DNA of 64,000 bases. Origin: Campylobacter ureolyticus ACS-301-V-Sch3b. Lineage in GTDB: Bacteria; Campylobacterota; Campylobacteria; Campylobacterales; Campylobacteraceae. Location: assembly GCF_000413435.1 (NCBI RefSeq), contig NZ_KE340326.1, positions 242,604 to 306,603 on the forward strand, read 5' to 3'. A model generated the notes under the pieces. That model was given only the letters and a program-made list of their open reading frames with translations, made no database searches and had not been told where the DNA came from. The position numbers and the translations under genes were made by a program. Shown piece by piece: positions 19,226 through 31,139 of the stretch (within the stretch, counting starts at the first letter, position 1; every line of letters starts with the position of its first letter).

Positions 19226-19671
19226 TATAATTTCTCCACCTCAATAATTGCCATACCAAACTCAACTGGCTGGCCATCGGCAACTAATATGTTTGAAATT
19301 CTACAGTCAAACTCAGCCTCTATTTCATTCATTATTTTCATGGCTTCGATTATGCCAACAACATCACCTTTTCTAACAGTTTGTCCAACTTTTACAAAAG
19401 GTGCTTCACCAGGACTTGGCGCAATATAAAAAGTTCCTACCATTGGCGAGTTTATAGTATCTTTTGAGGATTGTTGTTTATTTTGTTCACTATTTACAAC
19501 AACATTTATTGGTGGTTGCGGTGCTGGTGTTGGGCATACTTCAGGTGTAGCATCATTTGACTCACAAGTTTTTCTAAGCTCTATTTCAAAATCGCCCTCT
19601 TTTAATCTCATACGACCAATTCCTGTACTTTCAAAGTACTTCATAAGTTCTTTAATTTCTTCTGTTTTCAT
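19225..19671 (-). CDS. accB: Biotin carboxyl carrier protein of acetyl-CoA carboxylase
   Basis: 148 residues. N-terminal region, a Pro-rich flexible linker (about 43-58), then the biotinyl domain with the modified lysine K112 in the motif EAMKIMNE. Start supported by GGAG before the ATG. Couples to accC by overlapping stop and start. The 167-base gap to the divergent dcd gene should hold the accBC promoter; a minus-strand TAAAAT near 19708-19713 is the best candidate but is weak. Confidence 0.97.
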   Translation of the reverse strand: MKTEEIKELMKYFESTGIGRMRLKEGDFEIELRKTCESNDATPEVCPTPAPQPPINVVVNSEQNKQQSSKDTINSPMVGTFYIAPSPGEAPFVKVGQTVRKGDVVGIIEAMKIMNEIEAEFDCRISNILVADGQPVEFGMAIIEVEKL

Positions 19672-19798
19672 AATTTTACTCCAAATTTAAATTTAATGGT
19701 AATTTCTATTTTATCTAATTTTAGTGAAATTTAATATTAAATTTAGATAAACAATATTTTTAAGATTTAAATTTAGTATTTTTATAAAAATTAAATTT

Positions 19799-19807
19799 TG
19801 CTATAAT
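19799..19807 (+). promoter_or_regulatory. Extended -10 promoter of dcd
   Basis: TGCTATAAT, a perfect -10 with the TGN extension, 32 bases before the dcd ATG; expected transcript start near 19814. Confidence 0.6.
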
Positions 19808-19838
19808 TAGTTTTTAAATTTGATATTTAAGGGTAGAA

Positions 19839-20399
19839 ATGGGACTTAAAAGCGATAAATGGATAAAAGAAAAAAGCTTAAAAGATGAGATGATAAATCC
19901 ATTTTGTGAAGAAAATGTTGGACTTGGTGTAATAAGCTATGGACTTTCTAGCTATGGATATGACATAAGAGTTGCAAATGAGTTTAAGATTTTTACAAAT
20001 ATCGGTGGAACAGTTGTTGATCCAAAAAATTTTGATGAAAAAAATGTGGTTGATTTCGTAGGCGATATCTGCATAGTTCCGCCAAATTCATTTGCGTTAG
20101 CTAGAACAGTTGAGTATTTTAAAATGCCTGAAAATGTTTTAGCAATATGTCTTGGAAAAAGCACTTACGCAAGGTGTGGAATAATAGTAAATGTTACTCC
20201 ATTTGAGCCTGGATTTGAAGGATATATAACAATTGAAATATCAAACACAACTCCACTTCCTGCTAAAATTTATGCAAATGAGGGAATTGCTCAGGTATTA
20301 TTTTTAGAAGGCGATGAGCCATGCGCTGTAAGTTATGCTGATAAAAAAGGAAAATATCAAAACCAAAAAGGAATAACTCTTCCAAGAATTTTAAAATAG
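19839..20399 (+). CDS. dcd: dCTP deaminase
   Basis: 186 residues. Deaminates dCTP to dUTP for dTTP synthesis; belongs to the trimeric dUTPase-like fold. Motifs seen: [34 protein letters not shown] (active-site region with Arg-Cys-Gly) and [12 protein letters not shown](TA)GAAA precedes the ATG. A single-gene unit divergent from accBC. Confidence 0.96.
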   Translation: MGLKSDKWIKEKSLKDEMINPFCEENVGLGVISYGLSSYGYDIRVANEFKIFTNIGGTVVDPKNFDEKNVVDFVGDICIVPPNSFALARTVEYFKMPENVLAICLGKSTYARCGIIVNVTPFEPGFEGYITIEISNTTPLPAKIYANEGIAQVLFLEGDEPCAVSYADKKGKYQNQKGITLPRILK

Positions 20400-20491
20400 A
20401 TTAAAAAATTTTGAAAATATTTTAAATTTAAAAACTAGTGAGATGGTTTGTAAAATCTGACTTTTTTAAAATAAAATTAATCTTTTTTGCA

Positions 20492-20497
20492 TATACT
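20492..20497 (+). promoter_or_regulatory. -10 element of topA
   Basis: TATACT preceded by TTTTTTGCA, 32 bases upstream of the chosen topA ATG. Confidence 0.4.
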
Positions 20498-20528
20498 AAT
20501 GGAAAAATTAAAAATTTAGGGTTTGAAT

Positions 20529-22601
20529 ATGAAAAATTTAGTTATCGTTGAGTCTCCTGCAAAAGCAAAGACTATAAAAAAATTTTTAGGAAAAGACTAT
20601 GATGTTATCGCATCAGTTGGGCATATACGAGATCTTCCAAAAACAACTTTTGGGATAAAAATAGATGGAAATAAATTTGAACCCGAGTATAGAATAAGTA
20701 GTGATCACTCAAAAGTCGTTAAAGAGATAAAAGAAAAAGCAAAAAAAGCAGAAAAAATTTACCTTGCAACTGATGAGGATAGAGAAGGTGAAGCTATTGC
20801 ATATCATATAGCAATGGCAATTGGAAAAGATCCATTATCACTTCCAAGAATTGTTTTTCATGAAATTACAAAAGATGCTATTTTAAACGCTGTTAAAAAT
20901 CCAAGAACTGTTGATATGGATAGTGTAAATGCTCAACAAGCTAGAAGGCTTTTAGATAGAATCGTAGGATATAGACTAAGCCCACTTTTAAATCAAAAAA
21001 TTCAAAAAGGACTAAGTGCTGGTAGAGTTCAAAGTGCTTCTTTAAAATTAGTTGTTGATAAAGAAAGGGAGATAAAAGCCTTTAAACCAGTTGAATATCA
21101 CAGTATCGATGCTATTTTTAAAGATGATTTAGAAAGTGAGTTTGTTGAGTTTAACGGCAAAAAAATGGATAAATTAAGCGTTAAAAATGAAAAAGAGGCT
21201 AAAAATATAGTTGAAATTTGTAAAAACGAAACGTATAAAATAAGAAAAATTGAAAGTCGTCAGCGAAAAACAAATCCACAGCCTCCATTTATGACCTCAA
21301 CTTTGCAACAAACCGCAAGTTCAAATTTAAGCTTTAGTCCAAGAAAAACTATGATGATAGCTCAAAGTCTTTATGAAGGAGTTAATACTCCAAATGGCGG
21401 AGCAATAACATATATGAGAACTGATAGTTTAAATTTATCAAAAGAAGCTGTTTTAAAAGCAAGAGATTTAATAAAAAAAGATTTTGGGGATAAATACTTA
21501 CCAAAAAAGGCAAACATTTACACCACTAAAACAAAAGGAGCTCAAGAAGCTCATGAGGCTATTCGCCCAACTGATTTAAGTTTTACACCACAAATGGCAA
21601 ATCAAACTCTTCCAAAAGATGAAGCAAAGCTTTATGAACTTATTTATAACCGTTTTTTAGCCTCTCAAATGACACCAAGTCTTAGCGAGATACAAAATGT
21701 TTTTGTAGCTGGTAAAAAAACTGAGTTTAAAATAAGTGGTAGAAAAGTGTTATTTGATGGATTTTATAAAGTTTATGGAGCAAGCGATAAAGATAAAATT
21801 TTACCAAATTTAAAAGTTGGTGATGAGATGTTTTTACAAAAAATTTCATCAAAACAAAACTTTACCGAACCTCCTGCAAGATATAGTGAAGCAAGTTTAA
21901 TTAAAAAACTTGAAAGCCTAGGTATTGGCAGACCTTCAACTTACGCCCCAACTATTTCACTTTTAACATCTAGAAAGTATGTAGAAGTTCAAAAAAGGCA
22001 ACTAATTCCAACTGAAATAGCATTTAAAGTAATAGAAGTTTTAGAAGAGAATTTTGAAAGTATTGTTGATAGCAAATTTACCTCACAAATGGAGGAAAAA
22101 CTTGACAATGTAGCAGATGAAAAAAGTGATTGGCAAGAAATTTTAGCAGATTTTTACTACCCATTTATGCAAAAAATAGAAGATGGTAAAAAAAATATAA
22201 AAAGTCAAAAAATAGCTATTCCAATAGATGAAAAATGCCCTGATTGTGGTGGTGAGCTTGTAAAAAGAAGTGGAAGATTTGGTGAGTTTATAGCGTGTTC
22301 AAATTTTCCAAAATGTAAATATAGTAGAAATTTAAGCACTGATAAAAAAGAGAAAAAAGAGCCCGTTAAAATAGGTGTAAAATGTCCAAAATGTGGTGGA
22401 GAAATCGTAGAAAGATTTTCAAAAAGAGGTAAATTTTATGGATGTCTTAACTACCCAAAATGCAGATTTATAAGCAACTACGAGCTTACAAATGAAGCAT
22501 GCCCAAATTGTGACAATAAACATTTAATTAAAAAAGAGCTTAAAAGTGGAACATTTTTAGAATGTACTGAGTGCAAATATAAAAGAAAAATTGATGCTTA
22601 A
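20529..22601 (+). CDS. topA: DNA topoisomerase I
   Basis: 690 residues from the ATG at 20529. An in-frame TTG two codons earlier is less likely because it sits directly on the AGGG site. Type IA enzyme that relaxes negative supercoils. Toprim domain KNLVIVESPAKAKTIKKFLG with the acidic TDEDREGEAIAYH motif, active-site tyrosine in TYMRTDSLNLS, and SLGIGRPSTYAPT. The C terminus has three four-cysteine zinc ribbons, CPDCGG..CSNFPKC, CPKCGG..CLNYPKC and CPNC..CTEC. Confidence 0.97.
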   Translation: MKNLVIVESPAKAKTIKKFLGKDYDVIASVGHIRDLPKTTFGIKIDGNKFEPEYRISSDHSKVVKEIKEKAKKAEKIYLATDEDREGEAIAYHIAMAIGKDPLSLPRIVFHEITKDAILNAVKNPRTVDMDSVNAQQARRLLDRIVGYRLSPLLNQKIQKGLSAGRVQSASLKLVVDKEREIKAFKPVEYHSIDAIFKDDLESEFVEFNGKKMDKLSVKNEKEAKNIVEICKNETYKIRKIESRQRKTNPQPPFMTSTLQQTASSNLSFSPRKTMMIAQSLYEGVNTPNGGAITYMRTDSLNLSKEAVLKARDLIKKDFGDKYLPKKANIYTTKTKGAQEAHEAIRPTDLSFTPQMANQTLPKDEAKLYELIYNRFLASQMTPSLSEIQNVFVAGKKTEFKISGRKVLFDGFYKVYGASDKDKILPNLKVGDEMFLQKISSKQNFTEPPARYSEASLIKKLESLGIGRPSTYAPTISLLTSRKYVEVQKRQLIPTEIAFKVIEVLEENFESIVDSKFTSQMEEKLDNVADEKSDWQEILADFYYPFMQKIEDGKKNIKSQKIAIPIDEKCPDCGGELVKRSGRFGEFIACSNFPKCKYSRNLSTDKKEKKEPVKIGVKCPKCGGEIVERFSKRGKFYGCLNYPKCRFISNYELTNEACPNCDNKHLIKKELKSGTFLECTECKYKRKIDA

Positions 22602-22631
22602 ACTAAAAAATTTTTAAATTTTAGGATAAAT

Positions 22632-23783
22632 ATGCAAGTAGTTTTAATACTTTTAGCACTTTCTTTTGTGATATTTGCCTCACCTTATATATCGGCTTTA
22701 ATCAAAGTTCCAATTTCAGCAACTGAGATAATTTTAGGGATTTTGCTTGGAACTTTGGGATTTTTACCACAAAATGAATTATTTAAAGATGTGGCTGATA
22801 TAGGATTTTACTACCTTATGTTTTTAGCTGGAACAGAAGTTGATCTTAAAATTTTTATAAATGCAAAAAAAGGTGTTCTTAAAAATTCCAGCCTATTTTT
22901 AGGACTTTTGTATATTTTTTCTATAATTGCAGTTTATACTTTTGGATTAAGTGAGCTATTTATAGTAATAATTCCAGTAATGAGTGTGGGAATTCTCTCA
23001 ACACTATATAAAGAGTATGGTAAAAATGAAAATTGGCTAAATTTAGCAATGCTTGTTGGAGTTATAGGAGAGGTTTTAAGTATAGCACTTTTAACACTTT
23101 TAAACGCTTATACAAAATATGGCCTTGATATAAAATTATTTGTAAATTTAGGTGCTTTGGCTGGATTTTTAATAGTAACCACACTTATTTTTAGATGGCT
23201 AGATGTTCTTTTTTGGTGGTATCCAAATCTTAAAAAAATTATAATGCCACAATTTGATAAGAATGAAAAAGATATAAGATTTTCTATTGCTATGCTTTGT
23301 TTAGTTATCGCAGTTGTAGTTATTTTGGATATAAAAATCATAATTGGAGCTTTTATAGCAGGAACTTTTATACCGACATTTTTTAGCCACAAAAAAGATC
23401 TTCCTGAAAAACTCTCATCTTTTGGATATGGCTTTTTAGTCCCAATATTTTTTGCCTATATTGGCTCAACTGTAAATTTAAACGCACTTTTAATTCCAGG
23501 AGTTGTAAAAAATGTAGTATTTTTAACTATTTTAATGATTGTAGTTAGGCTTTTAAGCTCTGTTGTAATGGTAAAAAATCTAGGACTAAAACAAAGCATT
23601 TTATTTGGAATTTCTTTATCAATTCCTCTAACCTTACTCATTGCAACTGCAACAATCGGACATGAAACAAACTATATAAGCGATGAAATTTACTACGCTT
23701 TAGTTTTAACAAGCATATTTGAAGCAATAGTTGGAATAACTGTAATAAAAATTATAAAAAATATTTATTTAAATAAAAAATGA
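22632..23783 (+). CDS. Cation/proton antiporter of the CPA2 (Kef-like) family
   Basis: 383 residues, about 11-12 hydrophobic segments and almost no soluble part. Features of the Na+/H+ exchanger fold: ISATEIILGILLGTLGFLPQ at the start, FYYLMFLAGTEVDL in the third or fourth segment (the conserved F.AG.E.D), and IIIGAFIAGTFIP. There is no C-terminal TrkA-N domain, unlike KefB/KefC, so the exchanged ion (Na+ or K+) is open. ATG preceded by TTAGGATAAAT, 30 bases after topA; probably transcribed with topA. Confidence 0.88.
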   Translation: MQVVLILLALSFVIFASPYISALIKVPISATEIILGILLGTLGFLPQNELFKDVADIGFYYLMFLAGTEVDLKIFINAKKGVLKNSSLFLGLLYIFSIIAVYTFGLSELFIVIIPVMSVGILSTLYKEYGKNENWLNLAMLVGVIGEVLSIALLTLLNAYTKYGLDIKLFVNLGALAGFLIVTTLIFRWLDVLFWWYPNLKKIIMPQFDKNEKDIRFSIAMLCLVIAVVVILDIKIIIGAFIAGTFIPTFFSHKKDLPEKLSSFGYGFLVPIFFAYIGSTVNLNALLIPGVVKNVVFLTILMIVVRLLSSVVMVKNLGLKQSILFGISLSIPLTLLIATATIGHETNYISDEIYYALVLTSIFEAIVGITVIKIIKNIYLNKK

Positions 23784-23837
23784 TTTTTTAATGAGAATTT
23801 AGGTATCATTTACGAAGATTAAATTTAAGGAGTAAGG

Positions 23838-25157
23838 ATGTCAAATACCGTAACACTAACTGACAATAGAAATGGCAAAAGCTATGAATTTAATGTCCTT
23901 GATGGCACACTTGGTCCATCTGTTATAGACATTTCAGATTTGTATAAAAAAACAGGGTTTTTTACATTTGATAAAGGCTATACTTCAACTGCAATGTGCA
24001 GCTCAGAAATAACATTTATAGATGGAGAAAAAGGCATTTTAAAACACCGTGGATACGATATTGCATGGCTTGCTGAAAACAAACTTTTTTTAGATGTAAT
24101 TCATCTTCTTTTGCATAAAAAACTTCCTAATGAAGATGAACTTAATGCTTTTAGAAAAAAACTAAAAACAAAATCTTTTATAAATGAAAGAATGATAGCT
24201 TTATTTGATGCATTTCCTGACAAAGCCCATCCTATGGCAGTTTTACAAGCCTGTATAGCAACACTTAGCACATATTATAAAAGAGATATGAACTATGATG
24301 ATCCAGATGAATATATGGAATTAGCTGAAAGACTTGTAGCTAAAATGCCAACATTAGCAGCATTTTATCACCGTCACGCAATGGGATATCCACTTATCTA
24401 TCCAGATCTAGATCGTGGTTTTACAGAAAATTTCCTTTATATGATGAGAGCTTTTCCGCACTCTCACGTTGATATAAAACCAATCGAAGTAAAAGCTTTA
24501 GATACAGTTTTAATGCTTCATGCAGATCATGAGCAAAATGCCTCAACTACGACAGTTAGAACAGTTGCTTCAACTCACTCTCATCCATATTCTTGTATAA
24601 GTGCGGGCATTGGGGCTTTGTGGGGACATGCTCATGGAGGAGCAAATGAAAGTGTTATAAGACAGCTTGAAGCCATTGGAAGTGTTGATAATGCAGATAA
24701 ATATATAAAAAGAGCTAAAGATAAAAATGATCCATTTAGATTGATGGGCTTTGGTCATAGAGTTTATAAAAGCTATGATCCAAGGGCCAAGGTTTTAAAA
24801 GGTTTAAGAGATAAACTCATGGATGAGCTTGACATCGACTCAAATTTAATTAAAATTGCCAATAGAATAGAAAAAATTGCACTTGAAGATGAGTATTTTG
24901 TAAGTAGAAATTTATATCCAAATGTTGATTTTAACTCAGGCCTTATCTTAAGAGCATTAAAAATTCCAACCGATATGTTTGCAGTTATGTTTGTCATCGG
25001 TAGAGCACCTGGCTGGATGGCTCAATGGATGGAATTAAAAGAACAAACAAGTAAAATTGTTCGTCCAAGACAGCTATATTTAGGTGAAACAGATGCCTTA
25101 AAAACTCATCATGAAAATTTACAAAAAACAAAGATTGAGTATTCTGGAAAGCAATAA
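23838..25157 (+). CDS. gltA: Citrate synthase
   Basis: 439 residues, the type II hexameric length. Condenses oxaloacetate and acetyl-CoA. Active-site signatures: LHADHEQNASTTTVR with the catalytic His, HAHGGANESV, and GFGHRVYKSYDPRAK. A possible -10 TATCAT at 23804-23809 lies 29 bases upstream. AAGGAGTAAGG precedes the ATG. Sole TCA-cycle enzyme in the window besides malic enzyme. Confidence 0.97.
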   Translation: MSNTVTLTDNRNGKSYEFNVLDGTLGPSVIDISDLYKKTGFFTFDKGYTSTAMCSSEITFIDGEKGILKHRGYDIAWLAENKLFLDVIHLLLHKKLPNEDELNAFRKKLKTKSFINERMIALFDAFPDKAHPMAVLQACIATLSTYYKRDMNYDDPDEYMELAERLVAKMPTLAAFYHRHAMGYPLIYPDLDRGFTENFLYMMRAFPHSHVDIKPIEVKALDTVLMLHADHEQNASTTTVRTVASTHSHPYSCISAGIGALWGHAHGGANESVIRQLEAIGSVDNADKYIKRAKDKNDPFRLMGFGHRVYKSYDPRAKVLKGLRDKLMDELDIDSNLIKIANRIEKIALEDEYFVSRNLYPNVDFNSGLILRALKIPTDMFAVMFVIGRAPGWMAQWMELKEQTSKIVRPRQLYLGETDALKTHHENLQKTKIEYSGKQ

Positions 25158-25205
25158 TTTTGAATAAATTTATAAATTTAACGCAATTAAAAGCTAGGAA
25201 AAAGT

Positions 25206-25991
25206 ATGAATGAGCTTTTAAACCTAGCTAAAATTGCTGCATTAAATGCTGGAGAAGAGATATTAAAGCACTATAACGACTACAAAGTTGTTAAAAAACC
25301 CGACAACTCTCCGCTAACTTCGGCTGATCTTGCTGCAAATGAAGCTATTTTTAAAATTTTAGGAAAAACTGGTATTGAAATTTGTTCTGAAGAGAACATT
25401 TTAGAGGCTGATAAAATGGGCGAAAATGACACTTTTTGGCTAGTTGATCCACTAGATGGAACACGCGATTTTATCGCAAAAAATGGTGAGTTTTGTGTCT
25501 GTATCGCACTTATTAAAAACTCTCGTCCAATTTTGTCTGTAATTTTTATACCAACCAAAAATGAGCTATTTTATAGCGCTGGAGAAAATAAAGTCTTTAT
25601 AAATGATGAACTTATAAAACCAAATTTAGACTGCAAAACTCCAAATTTACTCCTACTTGGAAGAAGCGGAATGGGAAAAAGACGCATAGCTTTGGCAAAA
25701 AGCTTTAATCTTAGCTTTAAAAGAGTTGGCTCAGCAATTAAGTTTTGCCAAATTGCAAAAAGCCAGGCCATGCTTTATCCACGCTTTGGCGATAGCTATC
25801 TTTGGGATGTTGCGGCGGGGGATTTTTTGGTTGTGCAAAGTGGTGGAGAGATAATTGACCTAAAAACTAAAAAAAGACCCCTTTACAATGGCAAAAAGCT
25901 TCTAAACTCGCCATTTGTTGCCATTGATAAAAATAGCATTCATTTAAAAGAGCAAACTTTAAATAAAATTGATGAGATTTTAAAAATTTAA
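25206..25991 (+). CDS. cysQ: 3'(2'),5'-bisphosphate nucleotidase CysQ (inositol monophosphatase family)
   Basis: 261 residues. The metal-binding motif WLVDPLDGTRDF (about 79-90) and C-terminal YLWDVAAGDFLV are the two FIG/IMPase superfamily signatures; EEN upstream supplies a third metal ligand. CysQ removes the 3' phosphate from PAP. The family also contains inositol-1-phosphatases and the call rests on resemblance to CysQ. AGGAAAAAGT precedes the ATG, 48 bases after gltA on the same strand. Confidence 0.85.
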   Translation: MNELLNLAKIAALNAGEEILKHYNDYKVVKKPDNSPLTSADLAANEAIFKILGKTGIEICSEENILEADKMGENDTFWLVDPLDGTRDFIAKNGEFCVCIALIKNSRPILSVIFIPTKNELFYSAGENKVFINDELIKPNLDCKTPNLLLLGRSGMGKRRIALAKSFNLSFKRVGSAIKFCQIAKSQAMLYPRFGDSYLWDVAAGDFLVVQSGGEIIDLKTKKRPLYNGKKLLNSPFVAIDKNSIHLKEQTLNKIDEILKI

Positions 25992-26051
25992 TGCGAGCTT
26001 TTAACAGCTAGTGAAATTTAAAAACTATTGCGACTACAAAACTTCTTACTT

Positions 26052-26864
26052 TTATTTGACATCGTTTTTATATCCTAAATCTGTAAGTTTTTTCATAGAG
26101 TTTTCATCGCCCAGATACTCAAATGTCATATATAGGTAGTTTAAGTTTTTGGGATTAAGCCCTTTTTTGACTACTTTTTTAGTTAAATTTAACCAAAAAG
26201 TGCGGTGCGTTTTATATTTTTGTAAGTTTAATAAATTTAAAAGCTCCTTTTGGTGTGTAGTTTTGATATTTAAGGCTATATTTTTATCTCGAAAAATCTT
26301 CGTAAAACAAAACCAAATATCCATTCCAAGGCGATCATTTATAAGACAATTTTTATCAAGCAAATAGTCAAAAACTTTAAATTTCTCCTCTCCTAAAGCC
26401 AAATTTAAAAGCCCAGTATCCTCATATAAAAAAACTGTATTTTTATCCAACCCCTCATCAAAAAACTCATTTAAAATAGCGATAGTTTCATCTTCGCCTA
26501 TATTTTTATCTGTCAAAACAGCCGGCACATAAACATTAAATTTAAAAGCCCTTTCATCAGCGCAAAAAAGCATATCTTCCATCAAGATACTATTTGTGGT
26601 TTTGTGGTTTTTTATAAAAGGGCTAATGCCTTTGCTATCGTTTTGAAAACTTAGTGTTTTATCACTTCCTAAAATCTCTAAAACTTTGTTTTCATCAACA
26701 TTTTCAATGGCGTTATTTAAATCATCTACGCTAAATTTTTGCTGACTTTGTTTAAACTCAAATTTGGAACAATTAACATCTTTAAAATACAAACTTTTAA
26801 TTTCATCGTAAGTAAAAGCGTTTAAATTTAGAGCCAAAAAAATTAAAAACACTATCTTTTTCAA
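26052..26864 (-). CDS. Periplasmic ankyrin-like protein of unknown function
   Basis: 270 residues with signal peptide (MKKIVFLIFLALNLNAF). Segments such as LLNLALGEEKFKVFDYLLDKNCLIN and VDENKVLEILGSD look like degenerate ankyrin repeats, but no canonical repeat is complete. It holds four or more cysteines (residues about 32, 103, 172, 188), possibly disulfide bonded. Its start overlaps the end of murB by 4 bases, so it is translated from the mqnD-murB message. I do not recognise a specific function. Confidence 0.75.
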   Translation of the reverse strand: MKKIVFLIFLALNLNAFTYDEIKSLYFKDVNCSKFEFKQSQQKFSVDDLNNAIENVDENKVLEILGSDKTLSFQNDSKGISPFIKNHKTTNSILMEDMLFCADERAFKFNVYVPAVLTDKNIGEDETIAILNEFFDEGLDKNTVFLYEDTGLLNLALGEEKFKVFDYLLDKNCLINDRLGMDIWFCFTKIFRDKNIALNIKTTHQKELLNLLNLQKYKTHRTFWLNLTKKVVKKGLNPKNLNYLYMTFEYLGDENSMKKLTDLGYKNDVK

Positions 26865-27634
26865 AGTATCACAACCTCAGTTTCTAAATTTATGCCAAAT
26901 TTTTCAAAAACTCGTTTTTTAGCTAAATTTATCAAAGACAAAGCCTCATCAAAAGTCCCGCCACCATAATTAATGAGAAAATTTGCATGCTCTTGGCTAA
27001 ACCCGCAGTTTCTGATTTTATAACCTTTTAAACCACATTCATCAATTAATTTACCAGCGCTTAATCCAACGGGGTTTTTAAAACAACTTCCAAAACTATT
27101 TCCACGCGGTTGATTTGCTCTTTTTTTTGAAATTTTAATGCTTAAGCTCTCATCAAAGCCTTTTAAAATTCTAAATTTAGCACTTTTTATCACGCCTTTT
27201 ATCTTGCTTTTTCGGTAAGAAAATTCTAATTCATCTTTTTTAAACTCGCCAAAATTTGTTAAGACACTTATTAAATTATTAGAAATTTCATACCCTAAAA
27301 GCCCCGCATTCATGGTTATTAATCCACCTAATGTTCCAGGAATTCCTTTTAAAAACTCAAAATTTGCTAAATTATTTTTTTTTGCAAAATTATAAATTTT
27401 AGCACTTTTTGTCAAGCCGCCAATTTCTAAAATTTCACCATCAAATTTTATATAATCAAATTCGCTACTTAAAATACCTAGTTTTGGTGGATTTGGCGAG
27501 ATTAAAATGTTATTTGCACCACCAATTATAACTCCGTTAAACTCACCAAAATCCCCACTTAAAACTTCTACTTTAAAAACTCCACCTATTTTAATAGAAC
27601 TAAATTTACTAAAGTTAATTTCTTTAACTAACAA
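26861..27634 (-). CDS. murB: UDP-N-acetylenolpyruvoylglucosamine reductase
   Basis: 257 residues, at the short end for MurB (type II-like). FAD enzyme that forms UDP-MurNAc in peptidoglycan synthesis. FAD-binding segments SSIKIGG and GGANNILISPNPP; FLKGIPGTLGGLITMNAG; the catalytic region RGNSFGSCFKNP with the proton-donor Ser/Cys site; C-terminal HANFLINYGGGT. It overlaps the mqnD stop by 7 bases. Confidence 0.94.
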   Translation of the reverse strand: MLVKEINFSKFSSIKIGGVFKVEVLSGDFGEFNGVIIGGANNILISPNPPKLGILSSEFDYIKFDGEILEIGGLTKSAKIYNFAKKNNLANFEFLKGIPGTLGGLITMNAGLLGYEISNNLISVLTNFGEFKKDELEFSYRKSKIKGVIKSAKFRILKGFDESLSIKISKKRANQPRGNSFGSCFKNPVGLSAGKLIDECGLKGYKIRNCGFSQEHANFLINYGGGTFDEALSLINLAKKRVFEKFGINLETEVVIL

Positions 27635-28497
27635 AATCTAAAATCTTTATATTCAGTTGGTATTAGCGAAGCAAATGCATCAATTTTTTCTTTATAAAAT
27701 CCGTACTTATAGCCTATCTCAAATAGTTTATTTACAGCTTTTAACTGAATTTCACTCATTGAAACTGAAGTATCGTTTGCATATAAATTTAAGTATTTAT
27801 CTAGTTTTTTATCATCAACTCTAACTAAATTTCTCTCAATTAGCATTTTGCTTAAAAGAGTTTTATGCTTTGTGGCAATTTCAACTGCTTTTGTTAAAAC
27901 TCTTTGACACTCTATGGCATCTGTTAAAGGCAAACTTCTTCTAAGTGCCATTCCACCAAGTGGCAAAGGTAAATTTTCATCACCTCTTAGCTCTTGCCAA
28001 ATATCCCAAACCTCTCTTTCAACTTCTAAATTTTCATTAAATTCTAAAATACTTTCATGTATCAAAACTCCAGCATCAACTTCACCATTTAAAACCGCAT
28101 TTTCAATCTCTAAAAAGTTTTTATAAACAGGTCTGGCATCTGGATAAGCTATCCTAAAAAGCAAAGCATTTGTAGTATGCTCACCACTTAGTGCAACTTT
28201 AAAATTCTTTTTAAGTTTTGACCCTTTTTTCTTTATGAGTTTTGGACCATATCCCTCACCAAAACTAACTGCTGTTTTTAAAAGTGCATAGTCATTTGCA
28301 ATCAATGGATAAACACTAAAACTTATCGCACAAACATCATATTCGCCATTTAATGAGGCTTTATTTAAAGTTTCTATATCATCGGCCTTGTTTTTAAAAC
28401 TTAAAATTTCACTATCAACCCAACCAAATTTAATAGCCATATACATAAAAATATCATCTGCATCTGGAGAGTGTGCCACAGATATGTTTTTTAACAT
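27628..28497 (-). CDS. mqnD: 1,4-dihydroxy-6-naphthoate synthase MqnD
   Basis: 289 residues. Late step of the futalosine route: cyclic dehypoxanthine futalosine to 1,4-dihydroxy-6-naphthoate. N terminus ISVAHSPDADDIFMY carries the family S.DADD motif; LPLGGMALRRSL and GVLIHE are further MqnD/MqnA-family signatures. Pathway partner of mqnA at 5991. Promoter candidate TATACT at 28524-28529 on the minus strand. First gene of mqnD-murB-ankyrin-like. Confidence 0.93.
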   Translation of the reverse strand: MLKNISVAHSPDADDIFMYMAIKFGWVDSEILSFKNKADDIETLNKASLNGEYDVCAISFSVYPLIANDYALLKTAVSFGEGYGPKLIKKKGSKLKKNFKVALSGEHTTNALLFRIAYPDARPVYKNFLEIENAVLNGEVDAGVLIHESILEFNENLEVEREVWDIWQELRGDENLPLPLGGMALRRSLPLTDAIECQRVLTKAVEIATKHKTLLSKMLIERNLVRVDDKKLDKYLNLYANDTSVSMSEIQLKAVNKLFEIGYKYGFYKEKIDAFASLIPTEYKDFRFC

Positions 28498-28523
28498 AAA
28501 AAATCCTTTATTAGTTTTAAACT

Positions 28524-28529
28524 AGTATA
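28524..28529 (-). promoter_or_regulatory. -10 element of the mqnD operon
   Basis: TATACT on the minus strand, 27 bases before the mqnD ATG, back-to-back with the recA promoter in a 99-base divergent region. Confidence 0.45.
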
Positions 28530-28563
28530 ATATATTTTTACTTACCTTAAAGTAAAATTTCAT

Positions 28564-28569
28564 TATAAT
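28564..28569 (+). promoter_or_regulatory. -10 element of recA
   Basis: TATAAT, 28 bases before the recA ATG. No LexA-type operator is apparent, in keeping with the lack of LexA in Campylobacter. Confidence 0.55.
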
Positions 28570-28596
28570 ACGTAAATTTAATAAAAAGGCAAATAA

Positions 28597-30886
<2,290 letters not shown>

Positions 30887-30892
30887 AATTTT

Positions 30893-31132
30893 ATGAAATT
30901 TTATAAAATTAAACTTATTGGCAAGATATTTGTAGCCGTTATTTTAGTGATAGGGCTTGGTATTTTTATAGGAGATGGACTATTTGGTAACCGTTCTTAT
31001 ATAGTTTTAAAAAATCTCCAAAGCCAAAAAGCTTTTCTTTATAAAGACATTATAAGACTTGAAGAAGAAAACGCAAAACTTCAAAAAATCTATTTAGAAA
31101 GGGCTTCTTTAAGCCCTGATTATAATTTATAG
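30893..31132 (+). CDS. FtsB/DivIC-like septum protein
   Basis: 79 residues: a short cytoplasmic N terminus, one membrane segment (FVAVILVIGLGIFIGDGLF, about 13-31) and a periplasmic coiled coil (LQSQKAFLYKDIIRLEEENAKLQKIYLE, heptad-like). This is the architecture of FtsB/DivIC, which bridges FtsL and FtsQ in the divisome. The size and topology fit, but sequence identity in this family is low. It starts 6 bases after eno without a strong ribosome site, so coupling to eno translation is likely. Confidence 0.7.
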   Translation: MKFYKIKLIGKIFVAVILVIGLGIFIGDGLFGNRSYIVLKNLQSQKAFLYKDIIRLEEENAKLQKIYLERASLSPDYNL

Positions 31133-31139
31133 GGGTTTT

